DNA of 64,000 bases, from NCBI RefSeq assembly GCF_007671685.1, contig NZ_VCNL01000001.1:744001-808000 (forward strand), read 5' to 3'. This document shows positions 27,004 through 36,893 of this stretch, piece after piece. How positions within the stretch are numbered: the stretch's first letter is position 1; each line of letters opens with the position of its first letter. The notes below the pieces were generated by a model. It had not been told where the DNA came from. It was given only the letters and a program-made list of their open reading frames with translations, and did not search any database. Source of the stretch: Halorubrum salsamenti. GTDB taxonomy: Archaea; Halobacteriota; Halobacteria; Halobacteriales; Haloferacaceae. The position numbers and the translations under genes are program-made.

Positions 27004-27747
27004 TCAGTGGACCGTCCGGTCGTCGTCGGTGTCGATCTCCTCGATCGGGTCGGCGTTGCCGAAGTCGGGCGTTGGACCGTCCCCCGGTTCGGCCCACGCG
27101 ACCGCGTTCCGGAGCACCTGCCGCACGTCGTCGTCGTAATAAATCGGATACGTCTCGTGACCGGGGCGGAAGTAGAACACTCGCCCGTTGCCGCGGCGGT
27201 AACAGCAGCCGGAGCGGAAGACCTCTCCGCCGGCGAACCAGGAGTTGAACACGAGCGCGTCCGGCGCGGGAACGTCGAACCGCTCGCCGTACATCTCCGT
27301 CTCCTCCAGTTCGATGTACTCGCCGATCCCGTCGGCGATGGGGTGGCTCGGCTCGACGGCCCACAGCCGCTCGGTCTCGGCGGCCTCCCGCCACTTGAGC
27401 GAGCAGCTGGTGCCCATCAGCCGCTTGAAGATCTTCGAGTAGTGCGCCGAGTGGAGCACCAACAGGCCCATCCCGTCGAGGACGCGCTCGTGGACCCGGT
27501 CGACGACCTCGTCGCGCACCTCGTCGTGGGCCGCGTGGCCCCACCACGTGAGCACGTCGGTGTCGTCTAAGACCTCCTCGGTGAGCCCGTGGTCCGGTCC
27601 CTCGTCGAGGGTCGCGGTACGGACCTCGTGGCCGGCCTCGCGGAGAGCCTCCGCGATGACCGCGTGGATCCCGTCGGGGTACACGTCGGCGACCGCGTCG
27701 TTCTCCCGTTCGTGACGGTACTCGTTCCAGACCGTGACGCGTGCCAT
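27004..27747 (-). CDS. ThuA-domain (trehalose utilisation) protein
   Basis: A 247-aa protein of the ThuA glutamine-amidotransferase-like fold. Recognisable parts are [21 protein letters not shown] at the start, [31 protein letters not shown] and [17 protein letters not shown]. The family is linked to trehalose and other sugar use in bacteria. The Met at 27747 matches the normal [10 protein letters not shown] start. Confidence 0.88.
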   Translation of the reverse strand: MARVTVWNEYRHERENDAVADVYPDGIHAVIAEALREAGHEVRTATLDEGPDHGLTEEVLDDTDVLTWWGHAAHDEVRDEVVDRVHERVLDGMGLLVLHSAHYSKIFKRLMGTSCSLKWREAAETERLWAVEPSHPIADGIGEYIELEETEMYGERFDVPAPDALVFNSWFAGGEVFRSGCCYRRGNGRVFYFRPGHETYPIYYDDDVRQVLRNAVAWAEPGDGPTPDFGNADPIEEIDTDDDRTVH

Positions 27748-27893
27748 GGACACGCTCCCCGCCGTACCGACTTGTAGGATCGCATCCGGGACGAATCGGC
27801 GTCACATTCGAGACGAACCGGCATCGAATCTGGGGCGAGCCGGCGATCGAGAAAGTGTGCACCGCCTCAGAGGAGCAGGAGGCTTAGGTGTGG

Positions 27894-28442
27894 TTAGTCG
27901 TCGTCATCTGCCTCTTCATCCTCGTCTTCCTCGGACTCTTCCTCGCCTTCCTCATCGCCGTCATCGTCGGCTTCCTCGTCCTCTTCGCGTTCGTCGTCGC
28001 GCTCGTCGTCGCGCTCGTCGTCGTCGCCTTCCTCGACCTCGTACTCGTACTTCTCTTCGACGAGCGTCAGCGAGCCGTCGGCGACGACGTACTCGAGTTC
28101 GCCCTCCGCGTGGTCGGACTCGTACTCGACCTCGATCTCCTCGAGCGCCTCGCCGTCTTCGGTGAGCGCCGACCGGTTGACGACCGCGGTTCCGTCCGCG
28201 TCGGTAGTGACGGTGACCCCTTCGTTGCCTTCGACGGTGATCGAGGCGTTCTCCACGGGCGCACCGTCGTCGACCATCGTCACCGCGACCGTTTCGTTGT
28301 CCAGCGTCGCGTCCAGTTCCAGGTCAGACACGGACGCCGAGGACGCTCCGGCATCCGTCTGTGCGAAGCCCGTCACCGCGGCACCGCTTCCGGCGACGAG
28401 CAAGACTGCGAACACCGCGATCAGAGTTTTCGGGACTGACAT
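27894..28442 (-). CDS. Secreted surface protein with a highly acidic C-terminal tail
   Basis: A 182-aa protein. An N-terminal Sec signal (MSVPKTLIAVFAVLLVAG) precedes an Ig-like/carboxypeptidase-regulatory-like beta domain (about residues 40-125, with APVENASITVEGNEGVTV). The last 50 residues are nearly all Asp, Glu and Arg (from VEEGDDDERDDERDD to the end). The acidic tail may bind cations or anchor to the S-layer. Function is unknown. Two residues upstream of the signal would have to be skipped if the longer start at 28472 were used. Confidence 0.7.
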   Translation of the reverse strand: MSVPKTLIAVFAVLLVAGSGAAVTGFAQTDAGASSASVSDLELDATLDNETVAVTMVDDGAPVENASITVEGNEGVTVTTDADGTAVVNRSALTEDGEALEEIEVEYESDHAEGELEYVVADGSLTLVEEKYEYEVEEGDDDERDDERDDEREEDEEADDDGDEEGEEESEEDEDEEADDDD

Positions 28443-28567
28443 TGCGCTCGGCGAAACGGCCGTGAGAAACATAAACCGGGGACGCCGTAACGCCGATTTT
28501 CGGCGAATTTCGGCGAATTAAACGGGTGAGTTAAAAACCACTGCCACCGCTCGTTCCCGCCTTCCCC

Positions 28568-29128
28568 TCACTCGTCGGGCCACTTGATCGAACAGCCTCG
28601 CGAGGGGCGGTCCGGGACCTCGACTTCCTCGCCCGCGAGGACGGCGTCGACGGCGTCTCGGATGTAGAACTCGGTCGGCTCGTCCTCGGGGTTGAGCGCG
28701 TCGTCGAGCCGACCGTGGTACCGGAGTCGGAACTCGTCGTCGTCGCGGCCGAACAGGAACGGGTCGGGGGTACAGACCGCGCCGTACGCGTCCGCGACCG
28801 CGGCGGTCTCGTCGCGGAGGTACGCGTCGTACGCGATCGTTCCGTCGGCGACGCGCTCGCGCATCGTCTCGAAGGAGTCGTCGGAGTACTCCTCCTCATC
28901 GTTCGGATTGATCCCCACGACGGCCAGGTCGTCGTACTTCGCCGCCAGATCGCTGAGGAGGTCGAACTTCGCCTGCGCGTACGGGCAGTGGTTGCAGGTG
29001 AACACCAGGAGCAGGGCGTCAGCGTCGAACGAGTCGAGCGTGTACGTCTCGCCGTCGGTGCCCGGTAGCTCGAACGGCGGCGCGGCGTCGCCGCGGTCGA
29101 GCTCCGAGTCGGATTCCATCGCGACCAT
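28568..29128 (-). CDS. Thioredoxin-like/peroxiredoxin-family protein
   Basis: A 186-aa AhpC/TSA-like protein with the active-site pattern FTCNHCPYAQAKF (CNHC in place of CxxC) and the segment VVGINPNDEEEYSDDSFETM. The C-terminus holds a third Cys in RGCSIKW, which is typical of this subfamily. Likely a cytoplasmic thiol reductase or peroxidase. Starts at 29128 and 29119 are both possible. Confidence 0.86.
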   Translation of the reverse strand: MVAMESDSELDRGDAAPPFELPGTDGETYTLDSFDADALLLVFTCNHCPYAQAKFDLLSDLAAKYDDLAVVGINPNDEEEYSDDSFETMRERVADGTIAYDAYLRDETAAVADAYGAVCTPDPFLFGRDDDEFRLRYHGRLDDALNPEDEPTEFYIRDAVDAVLAGEEVEVPDRPSRGCSIKWPDE

Positions 29129-29237
29129 ACGCGGTTTTCCGGCGCGGTCCTCAAAACCGTTCCGCGGGGCGTCGTCATCGACGGCGGCTCACCGACCCAA
29201 CTCGTGGCTTTTTGGTCTGCGACTCCATACGTCGGGT

Positions 29238-29423
29238 ATGTCTCCCCGGGAACCGTCTTACCGGACGCTCCGGCTACTGTGCGCGAACGCGGTCGGCATG
29301 GCCGGGTTCGTGCTCGCGTTCGCGATCGCCCGGGAGTTCGCGGTCGCACTCGTCGCGGCCGTCGTCGTGGCGGCGATCGGGTACGTCGCCTCCAGCGCCG
29401 TCGTCGCGTACGCGTCGGCGTGA
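29238..29423 (+). CDS. Small two-TM membrane protein
   Basis: 61 aa with two hydrophobic helices (about residues 12-30 and 35-58) and a basic N-terminus. Translation starts with ATG 29238. It is divergent from the thioredoxin-like gene. No family recognised. Confidence 0.65.
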   Translation: MSPREPSYRTLRLLCANAVGMAGFVLAFAIAREFAVALVAAVVVAAIGYVASSAVVAYASA

Positions 29424-29623
29424 CGGAGACGCTCTGAAATGCCACACGGAACCGGGTAGCGTGTCGGAGAGTCGACACGCTACCGGGGTCGACGTCGGGG
29501 ACGACGGCCTCGGAGTCCCCGAGAGCCGACGCGACGAGGCGGTCGAGAGCGGTCCTGCGGCTCCCGAGTTCGGTTAGCCGGGCGAAAAATCGCTGCGACC
29601 GTCGAACCGCTTGCGACGCCGGC

Positions 29624-30022
29624 TCAGAACGCGCCGGGGTAGACGCTGATGTCGGCGTGGAGACCGTCGCGAAGCGCGCTGTGGACGTGACAGATGCCCT
29701 CGGCGCGCTCGGCGATGTCGGCCGCGGTCTCGTCGTCGAGGTCGGCCTCGACGTGTACGTCGAAGGAGATGGACTCCAGATCGTCGTCGTCGTCAAGTTC
29801 CGCGCTCGCGTCGATCTGTACCTTGCCGAGCTCCTCCTCGCCGCGCTGGCTCCCGCCGACTCGGAACGCGGGGAGGTAACAGGAGGCGTACGTCGCGACG
29901 AGCGCGGCGTTCGGGTTCGGCCCCGTCTCGTCGGTCGCGTCGATCTGCAGGTCGAACTCGCCGACCTGACTCGTGCAGGCGTAGCCCTCCTCGGAAACGG
30001 TGGATGTCTCGATGTCTGCCAT
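29624..30022 (-). CDS. OsmC-family peroxide-protective protein
   Basis: A 132-aa OsmC/Ohr-like protein. The first reactive Cys is in ATYASCYLPAF and the second in AEGICHVHSAL. It would reduce organic or other hydroperoxides. The start at 30022 (MADIETSTVSEEGY) gives the usual length; the longer ORF reads through the promoter. Confidence 0.9.
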   Translation of the reverse strand: MADIETSTVSEEGYACTSQVGEFDLQIDATDETGPNPNAALVATYASCYLPAFRVGGSQRGEEELGKVQIDASAELDDDDDLESISFDVHVEADLDDETAADIAERAEGICHVHSALRDGLHADISVYPGAF

Positions 30023-30133
30023 AGTCGTTCTCCGGTTCGGTCTGGCGAGGATAAAGGTTATCGGCATCGGCACGTCGGCGCGATCGAGCCACGGCGCGCT
30101 TATCGCCGACGCGCTCAGTCACCGTCTACCGGC

Positions 30134-31531
30134 TCAGTCGTCTCCCGGAACGTCCGCCGCGCCCCCGGTCGCGCTCCGGAGGTCGGCCTCGATCGCCTCC
30201 AGCGTCCGGCCCTTGGTCTCGGGGACGGTGCGGTAGGTGAACAGCAGCGCGACGACGCTACAGACGCCGAACAGCCAGAACGTCGCCGGCGTGCCGATCC
30301 CGTCGAGCAGCACGGGGAACGACAGCGCCACGGCGAGGTTCGCGAGCCAGTTGGCGACCGTCACGATCCCCATCGCGCTCCCGCGAACGGCGAGCGGGTA
30401 GATCTCGGAGATGAGCAGCCAGAACACCGGCCCGAGCCCGATCGCGAAGAACGCGACGAACGACACGAGCGTGAGCGTCGCGAGCCAGCCGAGCCCGCCG
30501 GTCGGGTCGGCGAACTGGAAGACGAGGCCGGCGACGGTGAGCGACCCGATCATCCCCCCGGTCCCGACGAGCAGGAGGGGGCGCCGCCCGACGCGGTCGA
30601 CGAGGAGGATCGCGACGACCGTCATCGCGACGTTGACGGTCCCGATGAACACCGACGCGAGGATCGACTGCGAGCTCCCGAACGCGGTCGACTCCAGTAT
30701 CGTCGGCGCGTAGTACATCACGGCGTTGATCCCGGTGATCTGCTGGAAGATCGCGAGCCCGAGCCCGACGACCAGCGCCGGGCGCATCCACGGGCTGAGC
30801 AGGTCGCGGACCCCGTTCCCGGACTGCGCCTCGACGGTCGCCTCGATCTCGGAGAGCTCCGACTCGATGTCCCCGTCGCGCGTGCGGCGGAGCACCGCGC
30901 GGGCCTCGTCCGTCCGGCCCCGCTCGTAGAGCCACCGGGGGCTCTCGGGCATCCGGAGCATGCCGACCGCGAGCACGACGGCGGGGACCATCCCCGCGCC
31001 GAGCATGATCCGCCACGAGCCGGAGCCGGAGAAGGCGTAGTTGACGAAGTACGACGAGAGGATCCCCACGGTGACCATCAGCTGGTTCAGCGACGTGAGG
31101 CCGCCCCGGACCGAGGGCGGCGCGATCTCGGAGATGTACAGGGGCCCGACGATCGACGCGAAGCCGATGGCGATCCCGTCGATCATCCGCCCCGCGACGA
31201 GCACCTCGACGGTCGGCGCGACCGCCATGAGGAACGAGCCGAGGAAGAACACGACGGCCGACAACAGGATGAACCGCTTGCGGCCGATGCGATCCGAGAT
31301 CTGCCCGCCGACGGCCGCGCCGGCCGCCGCCCCGACCATCGCGCCGCTGACGACGATCCCCTCCACCAGCGGCGTCAGCTCGAAGGCCGTGTCGATGAAG
31401 AGGATGGCTCCGGAGATGATCCCGGTGTCGAACCCGAACAGGAGTCCGTTGAGCGCTGCGAGCGCGGAGACGATGTAGACGAATCGTCCGCCTTCCCCGC
31501 GGATCACAGCCCGCATATCTGCGGTTGACAT
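30134..31531 (-). CDS. Sugar porter family MFS transporter
   Basis: A 465-aa permease with 12 transmembrane segments and all sugar-porter signatures: GFDTGIISGA, the loop GGQISDRIGRKRFIL, PESPRWLYERGR, QQITGINAVMYYAP, DRVGRRPLLLVG and the end PETKGRTLEAIE. It imports a hexose or pentose by cation symport. A long AT-rich promoter region lies upstream. Confidence 0.93.
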   Translation of the reverse strand: MSTADMRAVIRGEGGRFVYIVSALAALNGLLFGFDTGIISGAILFIDTAFELTPLVEGIVVSGAMVGAAAGAAVGGQISDRIGRKRFILLSAVVFFLGSFLMAVAPTVEVLVAGRMIDGIAIGFASIVGPLYISEIAPPSVRGGLTSLNQLMVTVGILSSYFVNYAFSGSGSWRIMLGAGMVPAVVLAVGMLRMPESPRWLYERGRTDEARAVLRRTRDGDIESELSEIEATVEAQSGNGVRDLLSPWMRPALVVGLGLAIFQQITGINAVMYYAPTILESTAFGSSQSILASVFIGTVNVAMTVVAILLVDRVGRRPLLLVGTGGMIGSLTVAGLVFQFADPTGGLGWLATLTLVSFVAFFAIGLGPVFWLLISEIYPLAVRGSAMGIVTVANWLANLAVALSFPVLLDGIGTPATFWLFGVCSVVALLFTYRTVPETKGRTLEAIEADLRSATGGAADVPGDD

Positions 31532-31781
31532 GGCGTACCATTCCGACGGTAACAGTCTTTTATTTAGAAGACTTCTGATTTATTATTAATTTAAATCTGT
31601 GAAGTAACTTTGTGCCCTTGGAGATCATCGGAATCTACCGCCATTCGTATAATATTTATTCACATCTAAATAGTATTCTACGATCGTGAGAAGGCGGCGA
31701 CGCAGTCGCCGATCGAGAGTCCGAGTCCCGCGGCTCTCTGTCGTCGTCGCGGGAAAAAATCACTGCCGCGTGTCGGACCGA
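31532..31781. promoter_or_regulatory. AT-rich promoter region of the sugar porter gene
   Basis: 250 nt with no gene. Between about 31,556 and 31,685 the sequence is strongly AT-rich compared with the surrounding GC-rich DNA (several TTTATT and TATAAT-like elements, TTATTATTAATTTAAAT). It reads as an extended promoter/operator for the porter on the minus strand. The right part is the 3' end of the hydrolase transcript. Confidence 0.5.
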
Positions 31782-32504
31782 CTACTCCAGCACGTACGTC
31801 TCGTCGCCCTCGAGGACGACGGGCTCGGCCGCGGCGCCGGCCGCCTTCACCTCGTTGACGAACTCCCGCGTCTCGATTTCGATCGGCCCGAACGAGTCGT
31901 AGTGCATCGGGAACACCACGTCGGCGCCCACCCAGTCGGCGGCGATGCCGGCCCCGGCGGGGCCCATCGTGAAGTGGTCGCCCGCGGGGAGCGCGGCGGC
32001 GTCCGGTTCGAGGTACGGCGCGATCACGTCGACCATCTCGGACATCAGGCCGGTGTCGCCCGCGTGGTAGAACGTCGTGCAGTCGGGGTCGGACTCCTGG
32101 GTCGGCTTCTTGTCGCCGATCACGAAGCCGGCGGGCATCCCGGCGGAAGTGCCGTAGCCGGTGTCGATCCCGTTCGAGTGGTCCGCGCGGACCATCGTCA
32201 CCCACGCGTCGCCGCACTCGACGGTGCCGCCGATGTTCATCCCCATGCCGCCGACGGCGTCCTCGTGGCCGAAGTTGTCCTGGACGTACCCCGTCAGCTC
32301 CGGGGTGGCGACCACCGTCGCGTCCTCGTACCGGTCCACGTCGCCGATGTGGTCCGAGTGGCCGTGGGTCAAGAGGAGGTAGTCTGGGTCGAGTTCCTCC
32401 GGGTCGACGTCGGTCTTCGGGTTGTCGAAGAACGGATCGATCAGGAGTTCCGTGTCGTCGACGACGACGTGCCACGTGGAGTGGCCGTGCCAGGTGAGTT
32501 CCAT
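31782..32504 (-). CDS. Metal-dependent hydrolase, UPF0173/UlaG-like
   Basis: A 240-aa metallo-beta-lactamase-fold hydrolase. It opens with [11 protein letters not shown] and has the zinc motif [13 protein letters not shown], then [18 protein letters not shown] and MHYDSFGP for the other ligands. The substrate is unknown. ATG 32504 gives the standard start; the long upstream extension is an antisense shadow. Confidence 0.9.
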   Translation of the reverse strand: MELTWHGHSTWHVVVDDTELLIDPFFDNPKTDVDPEELDPDYLLLTHGHSDHIGDVDRYEDATVVATPELTGYVQDNFGHEDAVGGMGMNIGGTVECGDAWVTMVRADHSNGIDTGYGTSAGMPAGFVIGDKKPTQESDPDCTTFYHAGDTGLMSEMVDVIAPYLEPDAAALPAGDHFTMGPAGAGIAADWVGADVVFPMHYDSFGPIEIETREFVNEVKAAGAAAEPVVLEGDETYVLE

Positions 32505-32608
32505 GGTACGCGTGGTACGTCTCAGCGAGTCGTAATAAAAGTCGACGCCGCGGTCACCTCGCCCGTCGGCGAAAGCAATTAACAGCGGTGAGTGCGAATC
32601 CTCGGTGA

Positions 32609-33643
32609 ATGCCCTCCGAGACCATCGATCCGGGCGGCCCTCCGACCGCGTGTCCGAGCTGTGGCGAGGCGGTGCCGGCCGGTGCGAGCTTCTGTCCCGA
32701 CTGCGGCACCGACCTCGGCGACCCGTCCGATCCCGCGTACTGCGCCGCGTGTGGCGAGCGGTTCGACGACGACGATCGCTTCTGTTCGAACTGCGGCGCG
32801 TCGCGGTCGAGCGGCGGAGCCACCGCGACCGCGTCCGGGCGATCGAGCGGAGCGGACCGGTCCCCGCCTCCCTCGGCGTCATCCGGGGAAGAGAGCGCTC
32901 GGGCCTTTCGCCGTCGCGTTCAGGACCACCTCAACGCCGGGTGGGAGATCGAGCGAGACGACGGCGACCGCGTCCTCCTCGTCGACAGGGGGATCGGATC
33001 GGTCGGCGTCCACGTCCTCTTGTTTTTCATCACCAGCGGCATCGGGAACCTCCTGTACGGCTGGTGGCACTACTCCAAGCTGGCCGAGCGGCGCCGGCTC
33101 GTTCGAGGCGACGCGACGCCCGCCCGTCTCCCGTCGAGCGTCGACGACACGGGGCGAACGGAGACCGTCTCCGCGTACCTGTTGACCGGGGTGCTGTTGC
33201 TGATCGGCGGCTGGATCGTGGTGGTCGGGTCGACGAGCGGTTCGCCGCCCGTCGCGCTGATCGGGCTCGCGTTCTCGCTGCTCGGCCTCGGCACGGCTCC
33301 GGCGGTCCGCCGACGCCTCGACCGCCGCCACGGGATCACGACGTTCGGCCGACAGAAGACGGTGGATCACCGCGTGATTCGCCCGCCCGAGTCCGTCGAC
33401 GAGCCGTGTGTCGTCTGCGGCGAGGCGTTCGACCGCGGACTCGTCAGGCGGCGGCGCGACGAGACGGTCGTCGCCGGCGTCCCGGTTCGTACCCATTCGA
33501 TTCGCCGCAACCACTACTGCGTCGACTGCGCCCGGCGAGAGGTGTTCGGCGGCGGAGGCGCGGGACCGGCGTCCGACCCGCGGTCGCGGATCGACGACGA
33601 TTCTGAGTTCGACGCCGAGCCCGCGGTCGAACGGGAGCGGTAG
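32609..33643 (+). CDS. Zinc-ribbon membrane protein
   Basis: 344 aa. The N-terminus holds two zinc ribbons ([19 protein letters not shown] and [19 protein letters not shown]) and then a Ser/Gly/Ala linker. A conserved [21 protein letters not shown] domain leads to a membrane hairpin near residues 130-150. Two more helices lie at about 190-235. A third Cys pair set (CVVCGEAF with CVDC) is near the C-terminus. Function unknown; double zinc ribbons suggest protein or nucleic-acid binding at the membrane. Confidence 0.8.
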   Translation: MPSETIDPGGPPTACPSCGEAVPAGASFCPDCGTDLGDPSDPAYCAACGERFDDDDRFCSNCGASRSSGGATATASGRSSGADRSPPPSASSGEESARAFRRRVQDHLNAGWEIERDDGDRVLLVDRGIGSVGVHVLLFFITSGIGNLLYGWWHYSKLAERRRLVRGDATPARLPSSVDDTGRTETVSAYLLTGVLLLIGGWIVVVGSTSGSPPVALIGLAFSLLGLGTAPAVRRRLDRRHGITTFGRQKTVDHRVIRPPESVDEPCVVCGEAFDRGLVRRRRDETVVAGVPVRTHSIRRNHYCVDCARREVFGGGGAGPASDPRSRIDDDSEFDAEPAVERER

Positions 33644-33701
33644 CCCCGTCCCGTTTGCCTCTCCGGGAACGCTTTTCGGGCGGCCGCCCGATCCGGGAGA
33701 C

Positions 33702-34445
33702 ATGCACCACGCACGGTTCCGCGACCCGGCCGGCTCGATCCGCGAGGGGACCTACGACCCCGAGACCGACACCGTCGCCTTCGCGGGCGACGAGTACGCG
33801 CTCGACGACCCCGCGATCGACGTGCTCCCGCCCGCGGAGCCGACGAAGATCGTCTGTATCGGCCGCAACTACGCCGACCACGCCGCCGAGCTCGACAACG
33901 AGGTGCCGGACCGACCGCTCCTCTTTTTAAAGCCGCCGAACGCGCTGGCGAGCCACGGCGGCGAGATCACGGTTCCCCCGGGGAAAGACCGGATCGACTG
34001 GGAGGCCGAGATCGCGGTCGTCATCGGCGAACAGTGCAAGGACGTCGACGCCGACGACGCGATGGACGTCGTCGCCGGCTTCACCTGCATGAACGACGTG
34101 TCGAACCGCGACGACCAGAACCGCGAGCAGAACTGGGTACGGGGCAAGGCGTTCGACGGCGCCGCGCCGCTCGGTCCGGTGATGGCGACCCCCGACGAGG
34201 TGCCGGACGACGCGAGCGTCGAGCTCCGCGTCAACGGCGAGACGAAGCAGTCGAGCGACCGCTCGTACCTCATGTTCGACGTGCCGACGCTGATCGAGGA
34301 GATCACCGCCTACCTCACGCTGGAGCCGGGCGACGTGATCTCGACCGGCACGCCCGAGGGCGTCGGCGCCCTCTCGGACGGCGACACCGTCGAGGTCGAG
34401 GTCGAGGGCGTCGGGACGCTCGAACACGACGTGCGGGTCCCCTGA
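33702..34445 (+). CDS. Fumarylacetoacetate hydrolase family protein
   Basis: A 247-aa FAH-fold enzyme. Diagnostic parts are CIGRNYADHAAEL, LLFLKPPNAL, the metal site DWEAEIAVVIG, and NDVSNRDDQNREQNWVRGKAF. The C-terminal TPEGVGAL loop is also present. Members cleave or isomerise 2-oxo acids in aromatic degradation, or decarboxylate oxaloacetate. The substrate is not evident. Confidence 0.9.
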   Translation: MHHARFRDPAGSIREGTYDPETDTVAFAGDEYALDDPAIDVLPPAEPTKIVCIGRNYADHAAELDNEVPDRPLLFLKPPNALASHGGEITVPPGKDRIDWEAEIAVVIGEQCKDVDADDAMDVVAGFTCMNDVSNRDDQNREQNWVRGKAFDGAAPLGPVMATPDEVPDDASVELRVNGETKQSSDRSYLMFDVPTLIEEITAYLTLEPGDVISTGTPEGVGALSDGDTVEVEVEGVGTLEHDVRVP

Positions 34446-34587
34446 GAACGCGACGGTCACGTCCTCCCGCTCTCTTCCCGCCTCCGCCCCGCCCCGCCCT
34501 TGTCCCGTGCCGCCCGGTCGCACACCGCGTTTCCGGTGAACGAGCGGTTCGGCCAGTCTTAAGAGCGCCCCGCCCGGATCCACGCGC

Positions 34588-35682
34588 ATGCAACCACGGG
34601 ATCTCTCCGATCACTCGCCGTACGTGCCGGGTCGAGGCGTCGAGGAGGTCGCCCGCGACCGCGGGCTCGACCCCGACGACCTCATCAAGCTCTCCTCGAA
34701 CGAGAACCCGCACGGCCCGAGCCCGGCGGCCGTCGAGGCGCTCCGCGAGCACGCCGACCGCGTCCACCAGTACCCGAAGTCCTCGCACACCGACCTCACC
34801 GAGAGGCTGGCCGAGAAGTGGGACGTGCCGACCGAGCAGGTGTGGGTCTCGCCCGGCGCCGACGGCTCGATCGACTACCTCTCGCGGGCGGCGTTAGAGC
34901 CCGGCGACGAGGTGCTCGTCCCGGAGCCCGGCTTCGCCTACTACGCCATGTCCGCCCGCTACCACCACGGCGAGGTCTCCGAGTACGCGCTCTCTCCCGA
35001 CGACGGCTTCGCGCAGGACGCCGAGACGGTGCTGACCGCCTACGGCGGCGAGCGGATCGTCTACCTCACCTCGCCGCACAACCCCTCGGGCTCGGTGATG
35101 CCGCTCGACGAGGTGCGGGCGATCGCGGACGCGACCGCGGAGGAGACGCTCGTCGTCGTCGACGAGGCGTACGGGGAGTTCGCCGAGGTCGACAGCGCGA
35201 TCCCGCTGACGACCGAGCGCGACGACGTGGCGGTGCTCCGCACCTTCTCGAAGGCGTACGGCCTCGCCGGGCTCCGGATCGGGTACAGCGTCGTCCCGGA
35301 GGCGTGGGGCGAGGCGTACGCCCGGGTCAACACCCCCTTCGCGGCGAGCGAACTTGGGTGCCGGGCCGCGCTCGCGGCCCTCGACGACGAGGGGCACGTC
35401 GCGGAGTCGGTCGAGACGGCGCGCTGGGCGCGCGAGTACATCGCGGACGAGCTGGACGCCCCGACCGTCGAATCGGCCGGAAACTTCGTGCTCGCCGAGG
35501 TCGGCGACGCGGAGCGGGTCGCCGAGGCGGCCCAGGAGCGCGGCGTGATCATCCGCGACTGCACCTCCTTCGGGCTCCCGAACCACGTCCGGATCTCGAC
35601 CGGCACGCGCGAGGGGACCCGCGAGGCCGTCGACCGGCTCAACGAGACGCTCGCGGACCTCGGGTTGGGTGTTCGAGCGTGA
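34588..35682 (+). CDS. hisC: Histidinol-phosphate aminotransferase HisC
   Basis: A 364-aa class II-like aminotransferase of fold type I. It opens PYVPGRGVEEVAR and has LSSNENPHGPS. The PLP-lysine motif is TFSKAYGLAGLRIGY (about residues 212-226), with NHVRISTGTREG near the end. It converts imidazole acetol phosphate to histidinol phosphate. It is coupled by GTGA overlap to the AK6-type kinase downstream. Confidence 0.9.
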   Translation: MQPRDLSDHSPYVPGRGVEEVARDRGLDPDDLIKLSSNENPHGPSPAAVEALREHADRVHQYPKSSHTDLTERLAEKWDVPTEQVWVSPGADGSIDYLSRAALEPGDEVLVPEPGFAYYAMSARYHHGEVSEYALSPDDGFAQDAETVLTAYGGERIVYLTSPHNPSGSVMPLDEVRAIADATAEETLVVVDEAYGEFAEVDSAIPLTTERDDVAVLRTFSKAYGLAGLRIGYSVVPEAWGEAYARVNTPFAASELGCRAALAALDDEGHVAESVETARWAREYIADELDAPTVESAGNFVLAEVGDAERVAEAAQERGVIIRDCTSFGLPNHVRISTGTREGTREAVDRLNETLADLGLGVRA

Positions 35683-36221
35683 GCGGGACCGAGCGCGACG
35701 AAGCTGACTCCCCAATCCGCGTCGCCGTCACCGGCACTCCCGGGACCGGGAAGTCGACGGCGACGGCCCTCCTCGCGGACGAGTACGACGTCATCCACCT
35801 CAACGACCGCATCAAGCGGGACGACGGCCTCTGGACCGAGCGCGACGCCGACCGGGACACGCTCGTCGCCGACCTCGACGCGGTCCGCGACCGCCTCGGC
35901 GACTGGTCCGGCGTGCTCGACTCCCACCTCGCGCACCGGTTCGACGTCGACCGCGTGGTCGTCCTCCGGTGTCACCCGGAGACGGTCGAGACGCGGCTTC
36001 GCGAGCGCGGCGAACCCGCACCGACTGCCGAGGAAAACGCAGAGAGCGAGGCGCTCGACGTGATCCTCTCGGAGGCGGTCGCCGAACACGGGACCGAGAA
36101 CGTCTACGAGATCGACACCACCGACCGGGACCCGGCGGCCGTGGCCGACGCGATCCGCGCGGCGATCGAGGGCGATCGCGAGCCGAGCGCGGGGACCGTC
36201 GACTTCATGGATTATATATGA
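35679..36221 (+). CDS. Adenylate kinase-like NMP kinase (AK6/Fap7 type)
   Basis: A 180-aa P-loop kinase with a GTG start overlapping the hisC stop. The P-loop is VTGTPGTGKST and a conserved VLDSHLAHRF follows. RCHPETVETRLRERG is the lid-region hallmark of the AK6/Fap7 group, which has adenylate kinase activity and a role in small-subunit ribosome maturation. A CDP-alcohol transferase gene follows. Confidence 0.88.
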   Translation: MSGTERDEADSPIRVAVTGTPGTGKSTATALLADEYDVIHLNDRIKRDDGLWTERDADRDTLVADLDAVRDRLGDWSGVLDSHLAHRFDVDRVVVLRCHPETVETRLRERGEPAPTAEENAESEALDVILSEAVAEHGTENVYEIDTTDRDPAAVADAIRAAIEGDREPSAGTVDFMDYI

Positions 36222-36247
36222 GCCCGCCGCGACCGTCGGATCGATAG

Positions 36248-36850
36248 ATGACCCTCGACCAGTACCGTTCCGTCGCCGACCGCCTGCTCGGGCCGTGGGT
36301 GCGCGCCGCGGCCAAGATCGGGCTCTCTCCGGACCAGGTGAGCGTCCTCGCGTTCGGCGTCGCGGTGGCGGCCGCCGGCGCGTTCGCGGTCGGCGAGCCC
36401 GCCTTTTATCTCGCCGGGGCGGTCTGCGTCCTGCTCAACGGCTGGCTCGACCTCGTCGACGGCGCGCTCGCGCGCCACCTCGAGGTCTCCTCCGACGGCG
36501 GCGACCTCCTCGATCACGTCCTCGACCGCTACGCCGACATCGCGGTGATCGCCGGGTTCACGGTCGGGATCGAGGCGTACGCGCTCGGCTTCGCCGCGGT
36601 GACCGGCGTGCTGATGACCTCGTACATGGGGACCCAGATTCAGGCCGTCGGCATCGGCCGCGAGTACGGCGGGCTGCTCGGGCGTGCCGACCGGCTCGCG
36701 CTGATGGGGATCGTCGGCGTCGCCGCCGCGGCGTACTCCGCGCCGATCGTCGCCGGCCTGACCGTCGTCGGGCTCCTGCTCGCGCTGTTCGCAGCCGTCG
36801 GCCACCTCACCGCCGTCCAGCGGTTCCTCGGCGCGTGGCGCGATTTATAA
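36248..36850 (+). CDS. CDP-alcohol phosphatidyltransferase family protein
   Basis: A 200-aa membrane enzyme with six transmembrane helices. The family signature D-G-x2-A-R-x8-G-x3-D-x3-D reads DGALARHLEVSSDGGDLLDHVLD. It transfers a lipid phosphate from CDP-archaeol-type donors to an alcohol such as inositol phosphate, serine or glycerol phosphate. Length and motif suggest an archaetidylinositol-phosphate synthase, but the alcohol is inferred. Confidence 0.87.
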   Translation: MTLDQYRSVADRLLGPWVRAAAKIGLSPDQVSVLAFGVAVAAAGAFAVGEPAFYLAGAVCVLLNGWLDLVDGALARHLEVSSDGGDLLDHVLDRYADIAVIAGFTVGIEAYALGFAAVTGVLMTSYMGTQIQAVGIGREYGGLLGRADRLALMGIVGVAAAAYSAPIVAGLTVVGLLLALFAAVGHLTAVQRFLGAWRDL

Positions 36851-36893
36851 GGGACGGAGGCTCCGTTGAAAAACCGATATAAATGACGTCCGT

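Noticed and set aside
36859..36875. GGCTCCGTTGAAAAACC resembles the IS6-like end
   Set aside because: Only the first part matches, there is no internal GCGAGATACA motif and no partner end; it lies between two housekeeping genes. Treated as chance.
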